Below are positions 53,569 to 64,000 of a stretch of 64,000 nucleotides of DNA, piece by piece. Position 1 is the first letter of the stretch. Each line of letters starts with the position of its first letter. The notes under the pieces are model-generated. The model saw nothing but the letters and a program-made list of their open reading frames with translations. It had not been told where the DNA came from and searched no databases. This stretch comes from Helochares maculicollis (Eukaryota > Arthropoda > Insecta > Coleoptera > Hydrophilidae): positions 1-64,000 of the forward strand of contig JAWQRO010000003.1 in NCBI GenBank assembly GCA_033557835.1, written 5' to 3'. The position numbers were made by a program, and so were the translations under genes.

Positions 53569-53787
53569 ATGCCGAAAGCCGCCACTTCTGCCGCCGCAAA
53601 GGCCCCTAAAAAGAAAATCAATGGCTACAAAATGCCAGATCCCCTGCCAAAAGGGCTCGTTTTGCAGGACATTGCTAAAAAGAAGTGGAAATTGGGAAGC
53701 TCAATTGGAAAAGGTGGATTTGGAGAGATTTATGAAGCTCAAGACGAAGCAGTCGGTGGAACAAAATACCCCTACGTTATTAAAATA
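53569..53787 (+). CDS. VRK1: VRK1 coding exon 1 (glycine loop, K72)
   Basis: The exon encodes residues 1-73: a short Ala/Lys-rich leader, the glycine-rich ATP loop and the catalytic lysine. The donor is ATA|GTTAGT, a non-consensus +3 T, in phase 0. The open frame extends upstream without an ATG, so the first ATG at 53569 is taken as the start. Confidence 0.93.
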
Positions 53788-56700
53788 GTTAGTTTGCCTT
53801 TTTATTGATTATTGTAAACTAAAACAAATAATTGTATAATCCTACTCTAATGCATTGACCATTTTAGGAACCGCATCAAAATGGGCCTTTGTTTGTTGAA
53901 ATGCATTTTTATATGCGTGTTGCTAAGAAAGCAGACAGTAAGTCTAGTTACCTTTGTTTAAGAATACTCATATTTTTATACATATATAATTCAATAACCT
54001 TGAAGTATCCACCCTTTAGATGTGCACCCCTTATCCAAAGGGCATCACTTAAAAGTTGCATAATAACCTTTGATGACCTCTATTCAAAATCCATTTACAA
54101 TGTTGCAAATGGCCTGCCAATATTTTTCTTTCACTTTTAGTTGATGAGTACAAGAAGGCGAAAGGATTGAAAACCTTTGGGATGCCACCTTATATGGGCA
54201 GTGGATCGCATGAATACAAAGGAGAAAAGTATAGATTTCTTGTCATGGAAAAATATGGGTCTGATATATGGAAATTATACCTCGCTAATAACAAACGTTT
54301 TCCTGAATCAACCGTTTTCTTATTAGGATTACAAGTTGTAAGTTCCATTTAGTCTCTTTGAGCTCCAATTTGCATATATTTGTTTTAAACATGAGGTGAT
54401 AAACTTGACCTTCGTGTTATATTTATTTTTTCTTATACATACTTGGTATCAAGAAAATGTAATGTAGCTAACTGAGAACTTTTGTCAAATAGGCTCTTGG
54501 AGCCACTTAGTAAAATTTGGTCATATACTTTCAATATTAATTGAATTTAAATTAAACTATCTCATATACTCTATTGTTTTAAGAATAAATATTACTGCGA
54601 ATAAGAAGAAAATTTGGGAGTTGTTTCACAGCTATGACTAAATATATGAAGGTCCACATATTTTGTAATAAAATGCTGTTACAAAAATGTTTTCATTCAA
54701 ATTAAATGACTGCAGTTAAATATCTAGATTACAAAACAGTTTCAGTACCATACTAATTATAAAATCTTCAAGACACCGTTCTGTTATTAATTTAAGCTTC
54801 TAATAGCCAGATATATTTCGTCATAATATTGTCATTTGAGCTTTCAAAAGCTGGACATGTTCTGCTATTAGGAGTGTAAGCTGGAGCTTTAAATATCTAC
54901 AGCAACTTCGCTGCTAAACACATTGTCCTATTAAGGAATGTTTAAAAAATTTGTGTATCCTTGCTTATTATTATACCCTCTACAAAAGGAGTAAGCTTTA
55001 ATGCTGGCTTTATATATGCAGGATTATGCTAGGAGCTCATCATGAAAAAATGCATTTTTACAGTATAATCATCAACAACTGTAGCTTGAAATTTACACTG
55101 ATAATTTTTAGTTAGATGTACTGGAGTATATCCACAGTAAAGAGTACATTCATGCTGACATTAAAGGAGCTAATATTCTATTAGGAGCCACTAAAGAAAC
55201 AAGCAACCAAGTCTACCTTGTTGATTTTGGTTTGGCCAATCGATATACAACTGCAAATGAATTCAAGCCAGACCCTAAAAAAGCTCATGATGGAACTATT
55301 GAGTACTTAAGCAGAGATGCTCATAAAGGAGGTAATTATTTATTGTTTAACTAGTTTAACTAAACATACATAGATAGTTAACATTATAATATCATATGAT
55401 TGCAATGGTAGCCCTATATGGTTAATACTATTACTTTATTAATATACCACATTAGCCAAATATGTCCAAAACTTACTGTTTCTCACATGCCTTTGATAAT
55501 ATAACATTTGAATTGAACATTAAAATATCTAAGTAAAAAGGAGAATATATCTTTCTTCATGAAGAGTGCTTTTTGTTATTGGCATTTAAATATGTACATA
55601 CAAATTGTAAATAAGGAAATCTAAAATTACTACCACAATTGAAGAGCAATTAGTGCTAACTGCATCTATTGGAATCTCTTTGTGGCATCTATTAATACTT
55701 CAATCCAGTAACTGTTTCACGTCAAGAATTCAGTGTTAAGCGGTGCTTATACTTGTATTTGAGAATACTACTACCTATTGACAGCTATCTTTTAAACATT
55801 GTTAAAGTTGTTAATTTTCATGAGAAATTTTTTTAATGCCACCAAAGAAACTGCAAAAACTAACAATTTCAGCAACACAAATGGCTTGAAAGTAATTTGG
55901 TTGCATAAGTACCAGGTGCGCAAGTTTAAAATGTTGGATTTTTTTTTGTGAAAAATACACAATTATTTTTGAACAATGGTAAAACAGTTTATATCCAAAG
56001 TATTGGCCCTCGGTTTTTACACATTTTAGCCATATCTTGTGCAATTTACGGATACCATTCCAAAAGAAAGCTTCAACTTTCATTGATGTCCATTTATCGA
56101 GCCATTTTTGTACATCCTCGGATGTCTTAAAGTGTTGCTCATCCAGTGCATGTCCCATCGATGAAAAGAGGTACTAATCAGAAGGTGCCAGTTCTGGTGA
56201 ATACGGGGGTGGGGTAGGAGTTCCCAACCAAGCGAAAAAATTGTTTCTTTGACCACTTTGGCTAAATGTGCAGGAACGTTGTCATGCTGCAGAATGAATT
56301 TGCTGCGTGTTCGAGCCCATTCCTGGGGTTTTTCGATCAATGCTTGGTTTAAATTGAACATTTGTTGTCGGTAGCGAACGATATTAACTATTTTGCTAGG
56401 TTTGACAAGCTCGTAGCACACTACTCCCTTCTGATCCCACCACATACACAGCATTGCCTTCCTCCCAAAACGATCCGGTTTTGTACTCGATGTTGATGGT
56501 TGTCCTGGCGTTACCCACGATTTCTTACGTTTGGGAATCTCAAAATATATCCATTTTTCATCGCCAGTTACCACCCGATGAAAAAAATTCTTTCTTTTGT
56601 GGCATAAATGCAGCAAATTGCTCGATTGTGTCGAACCCCGGCCTAACTTTTTGAATCTACCCCATGGCTCTCAGACGATCAGAAATGTCTTGCCGAGTGA

Positions 56701-59198
56701 CATTTTACTGCTCTGCCATTTTTTGTTGTGTTTATAATTCGTCGTCTTCAACCTTTTTTGGTCGATTTTCACGTTCTTTGTCAACAACATTGAAATCTTC
56801 ACTTTTAAAACGTTGAAACCAGTGTTTACAAGTCTTGACAGTTGGAGCAAGATCGTCGTAAGTCTCTACAAGAATTCGATAACTTTACAATGCCTTTTTC
56901 TTTTGATTGAACAAGAAAATCATTACATGCTGCAAATGCTCTTTACTCGGCTCAAAATTCGACATGTTTAACATGAAAAAAAGTATGCTACTAACTCGTG
57001 AACAGCTAGACGAATAGGAAGTCTTACCAAAAAATGGCGCTTTGGGTTCTTTTAACAACAAAACGACATTTTAAACTTGCGCACATGGTATTAACATATG
57101 ATATTGAATTGCTTTAGATATGAATTCTACAAAGTAAACAATGTATATAACTAAATTCCTTCTTTTTTAATAATCATTGTCATTTGAATGTGAATTTGAG
57201 ATTTTGTTAGCTTACTTGCTTCATTCATGCAAAATACAAGATAGATAGATAGAAGATTCTTGCAACTTCCACTAGAAACAATATCATTAATTTTTTATAT
57301 AACAGTAAATATTAGCTGCTTTTAAAACAAAACCACATTTGCATGACGCAAGCAAATTAAAGAATTTTATTATTGTAGAAATGTTCATGCATAAGTTTAG
57401 TGACAATTTCTTGAGTTTAAATATTAAATTGTCTCAAAACTATTAATATTTCATAAACTGGAACCTTGAATTTACAACAATAAAAACGATTATGCTATTT
57501 GGTTTCTAAATCTGTGTAAACATATTTAGTATACCATCTAGTAAAGCAAACATACTATTAGTGAAATTATAAAGATTGTATTTGTTATATTGATTAAATT
57601 ACAAATGCAGCCATTTATATCCCTCGATAAGCATTACTGGTATAGCATTGTATGTCAGAAGGCAAGGTAAAATAGAAATGTTTATTTAGTTAATCAAATT
57701 TGTTATATACAACCTATATTTTCATTGCAATTCCTATTGCTGGTTTTATTTTATCATAATTTAGCTTTTATGAACTGAAATTTCCACTTAAATCTAGCAA
57801 TTATTTGCTGTAGATTTTCCACTAAGAAATAATAATTAATTCTCTATGAGAGACCTCGACTATTGATTGAATTTGATCAGAATTGCTTGCTATTGTGTAA
57901 TTAATATTTCTTTAAAACTTGTACTTTAAATTGTAACTAGTTTTAAAATACTAAAATCAGTCCTTTCATTCTTGTAGTCCAAACACGGCGAGGGGACTTA
58001 GAAATCTTATTATACAATTTAATACACTGGCTGGGCTGTAAATTACCATGGGAAAGCTGCCTGAATAATCCCAAATCAGTCGAAGAAAGCAAAAACAAAC
58101 ACATGGATGGCAATTTAATTAGTGCATGTTTTGGAAAACAAACCCCTCCTAGTAAGTAGACATTTTAAAATGATACACTGCCTGTCTTGAAATTGTAACT
58201 CACAATATATATTTTTAGAAGCCATAACAGAATATTTAGCATACATTAAAAAGTTATCTTTCAACACACAACCAGACTATGCCAAATTAAGGTCTATTTT
58301 GCAAACGGGATTAAAAGCAGCTGGAGGCAATGCCAAAACTGGCTTAACATTCAAAACTACAGCTACTCCATCAAAAAGAAAGTCTGAACCGCTCGTCACT
58401 TCACCAGAAAAGAAGAGAAAGGTCACAACTAAAACCACAAAAAAAGCAAAAGCAACTGACGAAGTTGCTAGTGCTAGTGTCACGCCCAAAGCCAATAAAA
58501 GAGGGAGAAAACCAGCATCCACTACCATTGTAGACGTATCTCCAGAGGACTCTTCCAGCACCCCAAAAATTAACAAACGAAGTAGAAAACCTACTCCTAA
58601 AAAACTTAAAGATGTAAGCAGCGATGATGAAGATGAAACACAAGAATCCGAAGAGGAAGAAGAACTTGTAGTAAAACAGCGTGGTAGAAAACCTGCGGCT
58701 AAAAAGCCTACTGTCAAAAAAAATTCCAAAAAAATATTATCGAATGAAGAAGATGAGGATAGCACATCAATTAATGGGAATGATAAAAATTCATTTATAG
58801 AAAATGATGAAGAAAATCACGAAGAAGACTCAGATTCTGGTTTAAGTACTATAAGTGAAACTGCAGAAATGAAGCGCATTCGTGACAGAATCGCTTCGAA
58901 AAATGGTGTGAAAAACCCTCGTGCTAAAACTAAGCAGGCAGCTGCTCAATCAAAAGCGTCATCTGCCCAATCAAAACAGTCGAAAAAATTAGCAACACAG
59001 AAAAAATTAAAAACACCACCAAAAAAATTGTCTACTCCAAATGCCAATGAAACTTCGACATCAAATCGCCGACAAAGACGAAATCCTATAGAAATAAACT
59101 ACGAAGAAAATGATAGTGATGATATAATTTCTGCCACAGATGAAGACTCTCCTTATGTTAGTAAAGTGATAGCTAAATCACCCAGGGTCAAAAAGTAA
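53569..59198 (+). CDS. VRK1: VRK1/ballchen-type serine/threonine kinase, six coding exons
   Basis: Nuclear kinase of the vaccinia-related kinase family. Relatives (human VRK1, Drosophila ballchen/NHK-1) phosphorylate BAF and histones in mitosis and meiosis. The coding exons 53569-53787, 53868-53937, 54141-54337, 55112-55331, 57978-58151 and 58219-59198 join in frame to 619 codons, each bounded by AG/GT. Visible motifs are the glycine loop IGKGGFGEIY (46-55), VIK lysine K72, EPHQNGPLFVEMHFY (74-88), catalytic loop HADIKGAN (D178, N183), DFG (D200) and DGTIEYLSRDAH (222-232). The VRK hallmark after it, RRGDLEILLY, is at 239-248. The catalytic domain ends near 325. The tail (about 330-619) is low complexity, with an SV40-like nuclear signal PEKKRKV (356-362), three AT-hook-like RGRKP/RSRKP motifs (388, 414, 448) and acidic blocks. 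The start has a good context (AAC before ATG). The size resembles that of fly ballchen. Intron 4 contains an antisense mariner. The family assignment is very secure; VRK1 versus other paralogues is inferred from the intact catalytic residues. Confidence 0.95.
53868..53937 (+). CDS. VRK1: VRK1 coding exon 2
   Basis: The exon encodes EPHQNGPLFVEMHFYMRVAKKAD, matching the helix C region conserved across VRKs. The acceptor is TTTTAG|GAA and the donor is GACA|GTAAGT, phase 1. The preceding intron is only 80 bp. Confidence 0.93.
54141..54337 (+). CDS. VRK1: VRK1 coding exon 3
   Basis: The exon encodes residues 97-162, including GMPPYMGSGSH and RFLVMEKYGSDIWKLY, the N-lobe to hinge segment. The acceptor is CACTTTTAG and the donor is CAAGTT|GTAAGT, phase 0. 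Confidence 0.93.
55112..55331 (+). CDS. VRK1: VRK1 coding exon 4 (catalytic loop and DFG)
   Basis: The exon encodes residues 163-235 with HADIKGAN and DFGLANRY. The family more often has HGDIK and DYG, so A177 and F201 are variants, but the catalytic Asp, Lys and Asn are all present. The donor is GGAG|GTAATT, phase 1. Confidence 0.94.
55912..57088 (-). mobile_element. Decayed mariner transposon in VRK1 intron 4
   Basis: An element of 1177 bp flanked by TA target duplications (55910-55911, 57089-57090). The 25-bp terminal inverted repeats begin CCAGGTGCGCAAGTTTAAAA on the left and CCATGTGCGCAAGTTTAAAA on the right (complement) and differ at 2 positions. The interior encodes a mariner transposase on the minus strand from an ATG at about 56965, antisense to the host gene. 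Both ends are preserved, so it is a full-length insertion that has since mutated. It may share ancestry with many copies elsewhere in the genome. Confidence 0.93.
55920..56965 (-). pseudogene. Mariner transposase pseudogene
   Basis: The frame starts MSNFEPSKEHLQHVM and carries stops in the N-terminal helix-turn-helix half (after KKKAL, after EDDEL, and others) and a frameshift near 56610. The intact central frame (56616 down to about 56210) holds the first catalytic Asp in VVTGDEKW (56560-56562) and the second in QHDNVPAH (56281-56283), 93 residues apart as usual for mariners. A one-base deletion follows. The third Asp (LAPSD, 56177-56179) is in another frame and is followed at once by a TAG. 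The C-terminal part runs in the frame of 56158-55811. It is not functional. Confidence 0.92.
57978..58151 (+). CDS. VRK1: VRK1 coding exon 5
   Basis: The exon encodes QTRRGDLEILLYNLIHWLGCKLPWE and the following helix, the VRK equivalent of subdomains IX-X. The acceptor is TTCTTGTAG and the donor is CCTA|GTAAGT. It lies about 0.9 kb beyond the end of the inserted mariner. Confidence 0.93.
58219..59198 (+). CDS. VRK1: VRK1 coding exon 6 (C-lobe end and long tail)
   Basis: The exon encodes residues 294-619. The first ~35 residues (AITEYLAYIKKLSF, then the PDYAKLRSIL segment) complete the kinase domain. The rest is a Lys/Ser/Glu-rich tail with repeated RGRKP motifs and acidic stretches. It ends at TAA 59196-59198. 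A long antisense open frame (58277-58765) is a composition shadow of this exon. Confidence 0.93.
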
Positions 59199-59496
59199 TG
59201 TGAAAGTATTATCAAAGTCTGACAGTAAATTTGTAGGTTTAAGGTTAATTACCATTACTTTAAGAACTAAGATTTTTACGAACTTTTTTAACATATTTGT
59301 AAAAAAAATAGTACTGGATGATTGTTGTAAATATCATTTTTACAAAGTACAAAAGCCACAGTGGTTATTTAAGCATTTTTCAGATTTTATCATTAAACAA
59401 AAAAAAACAGTGCCTTTAATTAAGTTGTATTTATTATGGTAGTTAATGTTTTTTTTTTAATTAACATACTTTGTTGTATTACTGTAAAGATATGTT

Positions 59497-59502
59497 AATA
59501 AA
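59497..59502 (+). terminator. Polyadenylation signal of the VRK1 gene
   Basis: AATAAA about 300 bp after the VRK1 stop codon, followed by T-rich sequence. It is the best positioned signal; the AT-rich 3' UTR offers weaker alternatives. Confidence 0.5.
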
Positions 59503-61270
59503 TAACTTTTACAATATTTTCAGTTACGAAACTTAGACTACCATTTACATATACATCTTCCTTATCCTTATGCATGGAGATCCAATCCAGATTGCATTAT
59601 TTAACCTACTCCATTCTAACAATCGAAACCAATTTGTAACTCAACTCTAGCAATGGTAAGTCAGGTATTTATAGTATCTGAAATGCATTCAATCTATATA
59701 AATAATCCATTAGATTAACTAATGTTATCTTATATGGTGAGCATTGGGTTTAATTGTCGAAAAAGATAAATAAATATTATTAAGTACTTATACCACACAA
59801 GGCCCTTAAAGTGAAAGATTCCATTTTGACGATAATTTTATTTTTTTATGAAACATTTCAAGTATGGTAATTTCCATAAAACTATCTCCCAGGTACATAT
59901 ATACAGTTTATTCTGTGAGTAAATTTGCAGGTTAATAGTTTTCATTTTGCATCAGTAACATAACAATCCAAAAGAACATATACGGCTCTTTAAATTCGAA
60001 ATTAAAATACCATTAGATTGAAGATCATATAAGAATTGGATTACCAGCTGCAAGTGTTACAACCAATCAAAAATGTACTTTTTTTGTTCAATTGTCGGAT
60101 TGTGACTAACTTGTTGCTGTTGCGCATTTAGTTTCTGTTTGAAAAAACGTTTTAAATGTTTTGTGATAAAAATGTTGTGCATGAAAAGTGAAAAACATGA
60201 AACGTTTGTGGAAACTATCTTTCAAATTCACATATTTGGTGTAATTCATAATGCTTTTGTTCAGTTTTGTGTTTACCTTGTGAAATGGTTACATTTTGAT
60301 CACGTTGGAATCTAGAAGCTTCCTGTTCTGCAACGAGTAAAAATTACCCTGAAATGTATAATTTAGCAGCTGAGGCATTGCCAAGGTACGATTTTTTAAA
60401 TTATTCTATCAAATCAATGTAATTTTTTTCTTAAAATGTGGCCTTTAATTGGCAGACACTTGCGGGCTCTAATTTTACGAGTCGAACAGAATAGCAGAAT
60501 ACAGTTGCAAAATTGGCACAACTGTACAACTGCAATTGTTCTAAATTTTCCGAATTTTTAATTCAAGGCCTACTTAGTACAAAAAATGTAAATTAAAAGT
60601 ATGGCAGTTTAAATGTTGCACTCAAATCTAAATCTCTACTATTATTTTCTCGACAAAGTTTTAATTATATTGTTTGATTAACCACATTTTGCGTGGACTC
60701 ATTATTATTTCGAGTAGTCGAATTAAGGTAAAAATTTGACGCAGATCCTATAATAGTTGTATGGATATTTTATCAACCTGGCTTCTTTGTATAGCACACG
60801 AATATATAAAAATTATATTATTGTCGAAGAGATACTGGGCTACGGTCACTGTTGTAATTTCAGCATATTATATATTCGAAGTATTGTATAGTATAGCGCG
60901 TAGACCATTAGAACTGAATTTCTGAAATTAGGCTCACACCTTTTAGAAAAATCTGGAGTATCTCCACTCAACTTTCGTGTAAATGTATGTACTACATAAA
61001 AGTACCTGCGCATTAACATGCGCTTCAAAACTAAAAGCAACAGTTTCTATATTCATAATTAACATATACTTTAATGTCTATAGATAACACTTTAATATAT
61101 TCATAAGGAATATTCAATTCGATGTCAGTACATATTAAAAATATTTCGATTATATTTGCTTGTAAGCACCTTTTGCGAAGGCTTCAATTTTAAAATGTGA
61201 ATTCATACCGAAAAGAAGGGGCCAATTTTAGAATATAAATTCATAACTAAAAAATTAAATTTATGACAGT

Positions 61271-61680
61271 CCCACTTCCGGTGTTCAAATTTACACGGAA
61301 CTATTTGTTATTGCTTTTATTATTTTTTATTGTCCATGTTTACCATTTTTGTAACATTTTTTATTCCAAGCGTTACTAAAATTGGAATTTTCAAAATTAT
61401 AAAAATTGCATTTCCGGTGCTCCGATCATGTTGAAAATTTGTATCTGTCAGTTTTTTGTAATATTTAAGATGTGGAAGAAATTTCAATTCGATAGCTTAA
61501 TTTTAAAGACTACTTGAGAAAATTTCAAAACTCTGTAGGTAAACGGGTACTTCCGGTTGTTCTGTATGTCTCAAAAGTAGATACAGATCTTTGGGCTAAT
61601 AGCCTTATGTCAAATTTCATCGCACCACCTCAAACAGTCTGACAGCTATCATGTTTACATACACACATACACGCACAGAC
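61271..61680 (+). repeat. Unclassified dispersed repeat, copy B
   Basis: Second diverged copy of the repeat at 50833-51200, same orientation, with CACTTCCGGTG (61269-61279), TTTCCGGTGCTCCGATCATG (61411-61430), ATGTCTCAAAAGTAGAT, GGGCTAATAG and a terminal (CA)-rich block (61657-61680). The open frame at 61651-61839 falls in its tail and is not considered a gene. Confidence 0.7.
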
Positions 61681-62759
61681 AACATGTTTCAAAAATGGTC
61701 ACTCAAAACATGGAGATCCGTCAAAAAATACGGGAATGTAAAAATCGAATATTTAAACTTAAGAGACATTTTTCAGACACTATCTACTGTAATAGACTCT
61801 TGTAGAACAAGACTGTTAATTAAAGTGAAAGGACAATAGAAAACTTCCACTTCTAATTTGTTTTTATTATGGAACAGAACATGTTTATCAAAGATTTATG
61901 TATGGGCACATAGGCCAACACGGCATTTTGCAGTAATGTTTCAAAATTCCATTTCATATACTCAGTTTAAAATCTGTTTTGAATTACAAGCATAATTTTA
62001 TGAATGTTTATTATTATTTTACTATAAATTATGTAAGGGGCAATTTTCAATAACTGCAGTTTCATAAAGGAAGACTTATTTAAAAACTGAAGATGTTGGC
62101 TATGTTGTTACATAAATTTACCTGATTAGTTAATCATTAGCTCAGAATAGTTGCTCTGACCTACTTGTTTCTGGGTACTATTTCTAATTATTCTCCATTT
62201 AAATATCGCACTTTTGCAGAAAAGTGCAGGATATTTACTTTAATTTTTATATAAAACTATTGAAATATTCTGATTATTTCTTAGAATATGTAATAACGGC
62301 ACAAAATGCAAAATTTATTATAAGAAGAAATTAATAAAGTAAAACTATATTGTACCGGTATAGGATTTCTAGAACCCGAATTTAGTAGGTATTCCTTTGA
62401 ATAAATTATTTGCCTCCGGGTAAACAATTAGCAACTCTTGATTAATTACTTGTAGGAAATAGAAAACAAATTAATTCTAGAACACAACAATTATATATTA
62501 TTTATTATTCGCCAGTCTTACTGCTTGGCTCCAATTTATGAGTTTTTTTGCAATTACGTCCTCATCCTCATTGTTCTAGAACCTCAATTCCCATTTTCAA
62601 AATGCAATTCGGAAAGTACAAAAGGGCAAAGTTACTAGCCAAAATAATATTAAGGCGGAATTATTTAAAATATAAAAGATGCAGATTTGACAGTTTTCTG
62701 TAGCACAATAATAGCAAAGTAAGATAATCAACGCCGATTTAGACCCAGCCACGGTTGAC

Positions 62760-62784
62760 ATATATATATATATATATATATATA
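62760..62784. repeat. (AT)n microsatellite
   Basis: An uninterrupted 25-bp alternating A/T run, likely length-polymorphic. Confidence 0.95.
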
Positions 62785-64000
62785 GAAGAGTTTTATGTAC
62801 AAGTGTGGAAAAAAAGAAAAACCAAACCAAAATCTTGTTGGATGATATTTATTTTGAACCTCATGTATACTTTCAGTTGGAATGATGTTATAATTTTAAG
62901 GTGTAGTACTACATCAAGCATGAAATTCTTAGAAAAAGGCAATACTACATGAATATATGTATATTTTATATATAATACTAATTAAGCTAGTATCATTCAA
63001 CAAATAGCATTGACAAACCTGAGTGCAAAACTTTAATAGGGCTACAAATTACACTTGTTTAGATAACGTTCAAGTCAATCACGTAATTAAAGAACACATC
63101 CTGTGCAATCAAACAAATCATTGAATGAATAAAAAGGTCTGGTTTTGAATGGCTAGTTAAAGTTTGGTTAGCTTAAACAAGGAATACGTTTTCAAATACA
63201 CCAATCATATTACACCATGGTCCTACTTTTTTAAAGTTTTTTGGAATTGAAGCTTTTATTGGTAAATGAGGATTGCTTAGAGAGAATAGTTTTCAAAATT
63301 GATCTTTTAGATTTATTTGTTGATTCTAAGCATAGTTTATGTTTTTGGAAATTGAACTAGGCCATGAGAGTTGTGTAGTTTGACTGATTTGAAGTAAGTT
63401 TTTCCCTCAATGTCGTCATGTAACCCCAACATCATCAGAGTAGTAGAATATAAATGGCTAAAAAATTGTTTTAGGAGAGTTAAAAAAATTGCCCTGTCAA
63501 TGAAAGGATCAATCAATTTTATCCAATCTTTCTTATTGCATTCTTTGCAAATATTTTTCTGTTGCACACTTTTTTTATTCATTATTGTTCCAAAACAGTT
63601 TTACATTCAATTAATATATAAGATCAAGTAAAATTATTTCGAAAAAATATTCATATTTTGGACTTTTATGCTGCTACTAAAAATGTTTAAAAAGTTTTAT
63701 TTATAATTACATGAAGAGTGAAAAATTAAAAATCAATCGCAATTCTCCTTGAATCAAATATGTGGTGTTTAGTTATTTAATTGCTGTTTTTCTTTACAAA
63801 AGGAGGATGTTTATTATTATGATAACGGATTTTTGCTTTTTTTTAGGCACATGACTTCGAGTAAGCATCTAGATCTCATGAGCCTTGTGATCTAAAAGTT
63901 CTTTAGTCTCAAATTCATCACCCTCCTGCTTCTCAAATCCATATAAAAACTTAGAAATTCGGATTTTAATAGATGCCTCAAAGATTTTAACTGCCCAATT

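Larger units (their letters stand above)
59503..64000. other. Region downstream of VRK1, no supported gene
   Basis: AT-rich, containing dispersed repeat copy B and the (AT)n run. A short ATG frame with a weak donor at 60354-60385 (MYNLAAEALPR) is the only first-exon-like signal, and I do not accept it. Confidence 0.5.

Noticed and set aside
55948..56654. Plus-strand open frames in VRK1 intron 4
   Set aside because: They are antisense shadows of the mariner transposase remnant.
58277..58765. 162-codon minus-strand frame, Ser/Phe-rich
   Set aside because: It is antisense to the Lys/Glu/Ser-rich last exon of VRK1; the codon bias of that exon keeps the opposite strand open.
60354..60385. First-exon-like MYNLAAEALPR followed by a donor
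   Set aside because: The donor GTACGA is poor, the read-through frame stops after 23 codons, and no next exon was convincing.
63855..63868. 14-nt microexon GCACATGACTTCGA
   Set aside because: A good acceptor and a GTAAGC donor are present, but there is no upstream exon of a real gene to join it to.
1..64000. tRNA, rRNA, CRISPR arrays or bacterial operons
   Set aside because: No cloverleaf with A and B boxes, no conserved rRNA blocks, no regularly spaced repeats and no dense coding were found.

Overview
The window is AT-rich animal nuclear DNA with long introns, sparse short exons, canonical GT-AG splice sites and mariner transposons, which together suggest an insect. A 70-bp tract at 3909-3978 is built from 14 pentamers related to TCAGG, the telomere repeat of many beetles, so a coleopteran source is my best guess. 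That is an inference from one degenerate tract.

The only gene I can reconstruct in full is a VRK1/ballchen (NHK-1) type serine/threonine kinase on the + strand, 53569-59198. It has six coding exons and 619 codons, with intact kinase motifs and a long basic/acidic tail carrying AT-hook-like RGRKP repeats. Intron 4 hosts a dead mariner element in the opposite orientation (55912-57088). The kinase appears to share a 440-bp divergent promoter with a minus-strand gene whose first coding exon (MAKSELKDE, then GTAAGT) lies at 53102-53128. That promoter holds a consensus E2F site inside a 12-bp inverted repeat.

A second head-to-head pair of probable first exons lies near 26.3-26.8 kb: minus strand 26267-26308 (MADQMADNNMLDDD, then GTAAGA) and plus strand 26626-26757 (44 codons, then GTAAGT). 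I could not identify these products. Their later exons are not recognisable, so most of 1-26 kb and 27-53 kb is probably intron or intergenic DNA.

Mobile DNA: an internally deleted mariner with intact terminal repeats and TA target duplication (10462-11508), the VRK-intron mariner, a small mariner relic near 29.3 kb, and two diverged copies of an unclassified dispersed repeat (50.8-51.2 kb and 61.3-61.7 kb). Other small features are degenerate minisatellites, AT microsatellites, a paired Grainyhead-type site, CRE palindromes, homeodomain-site clusters and two strong hairpins. One broken, coding-like frame of unknown identity lies at 39943-40236. I saw no tRNA, rRNA, CRISPR array or prokaryotic system.
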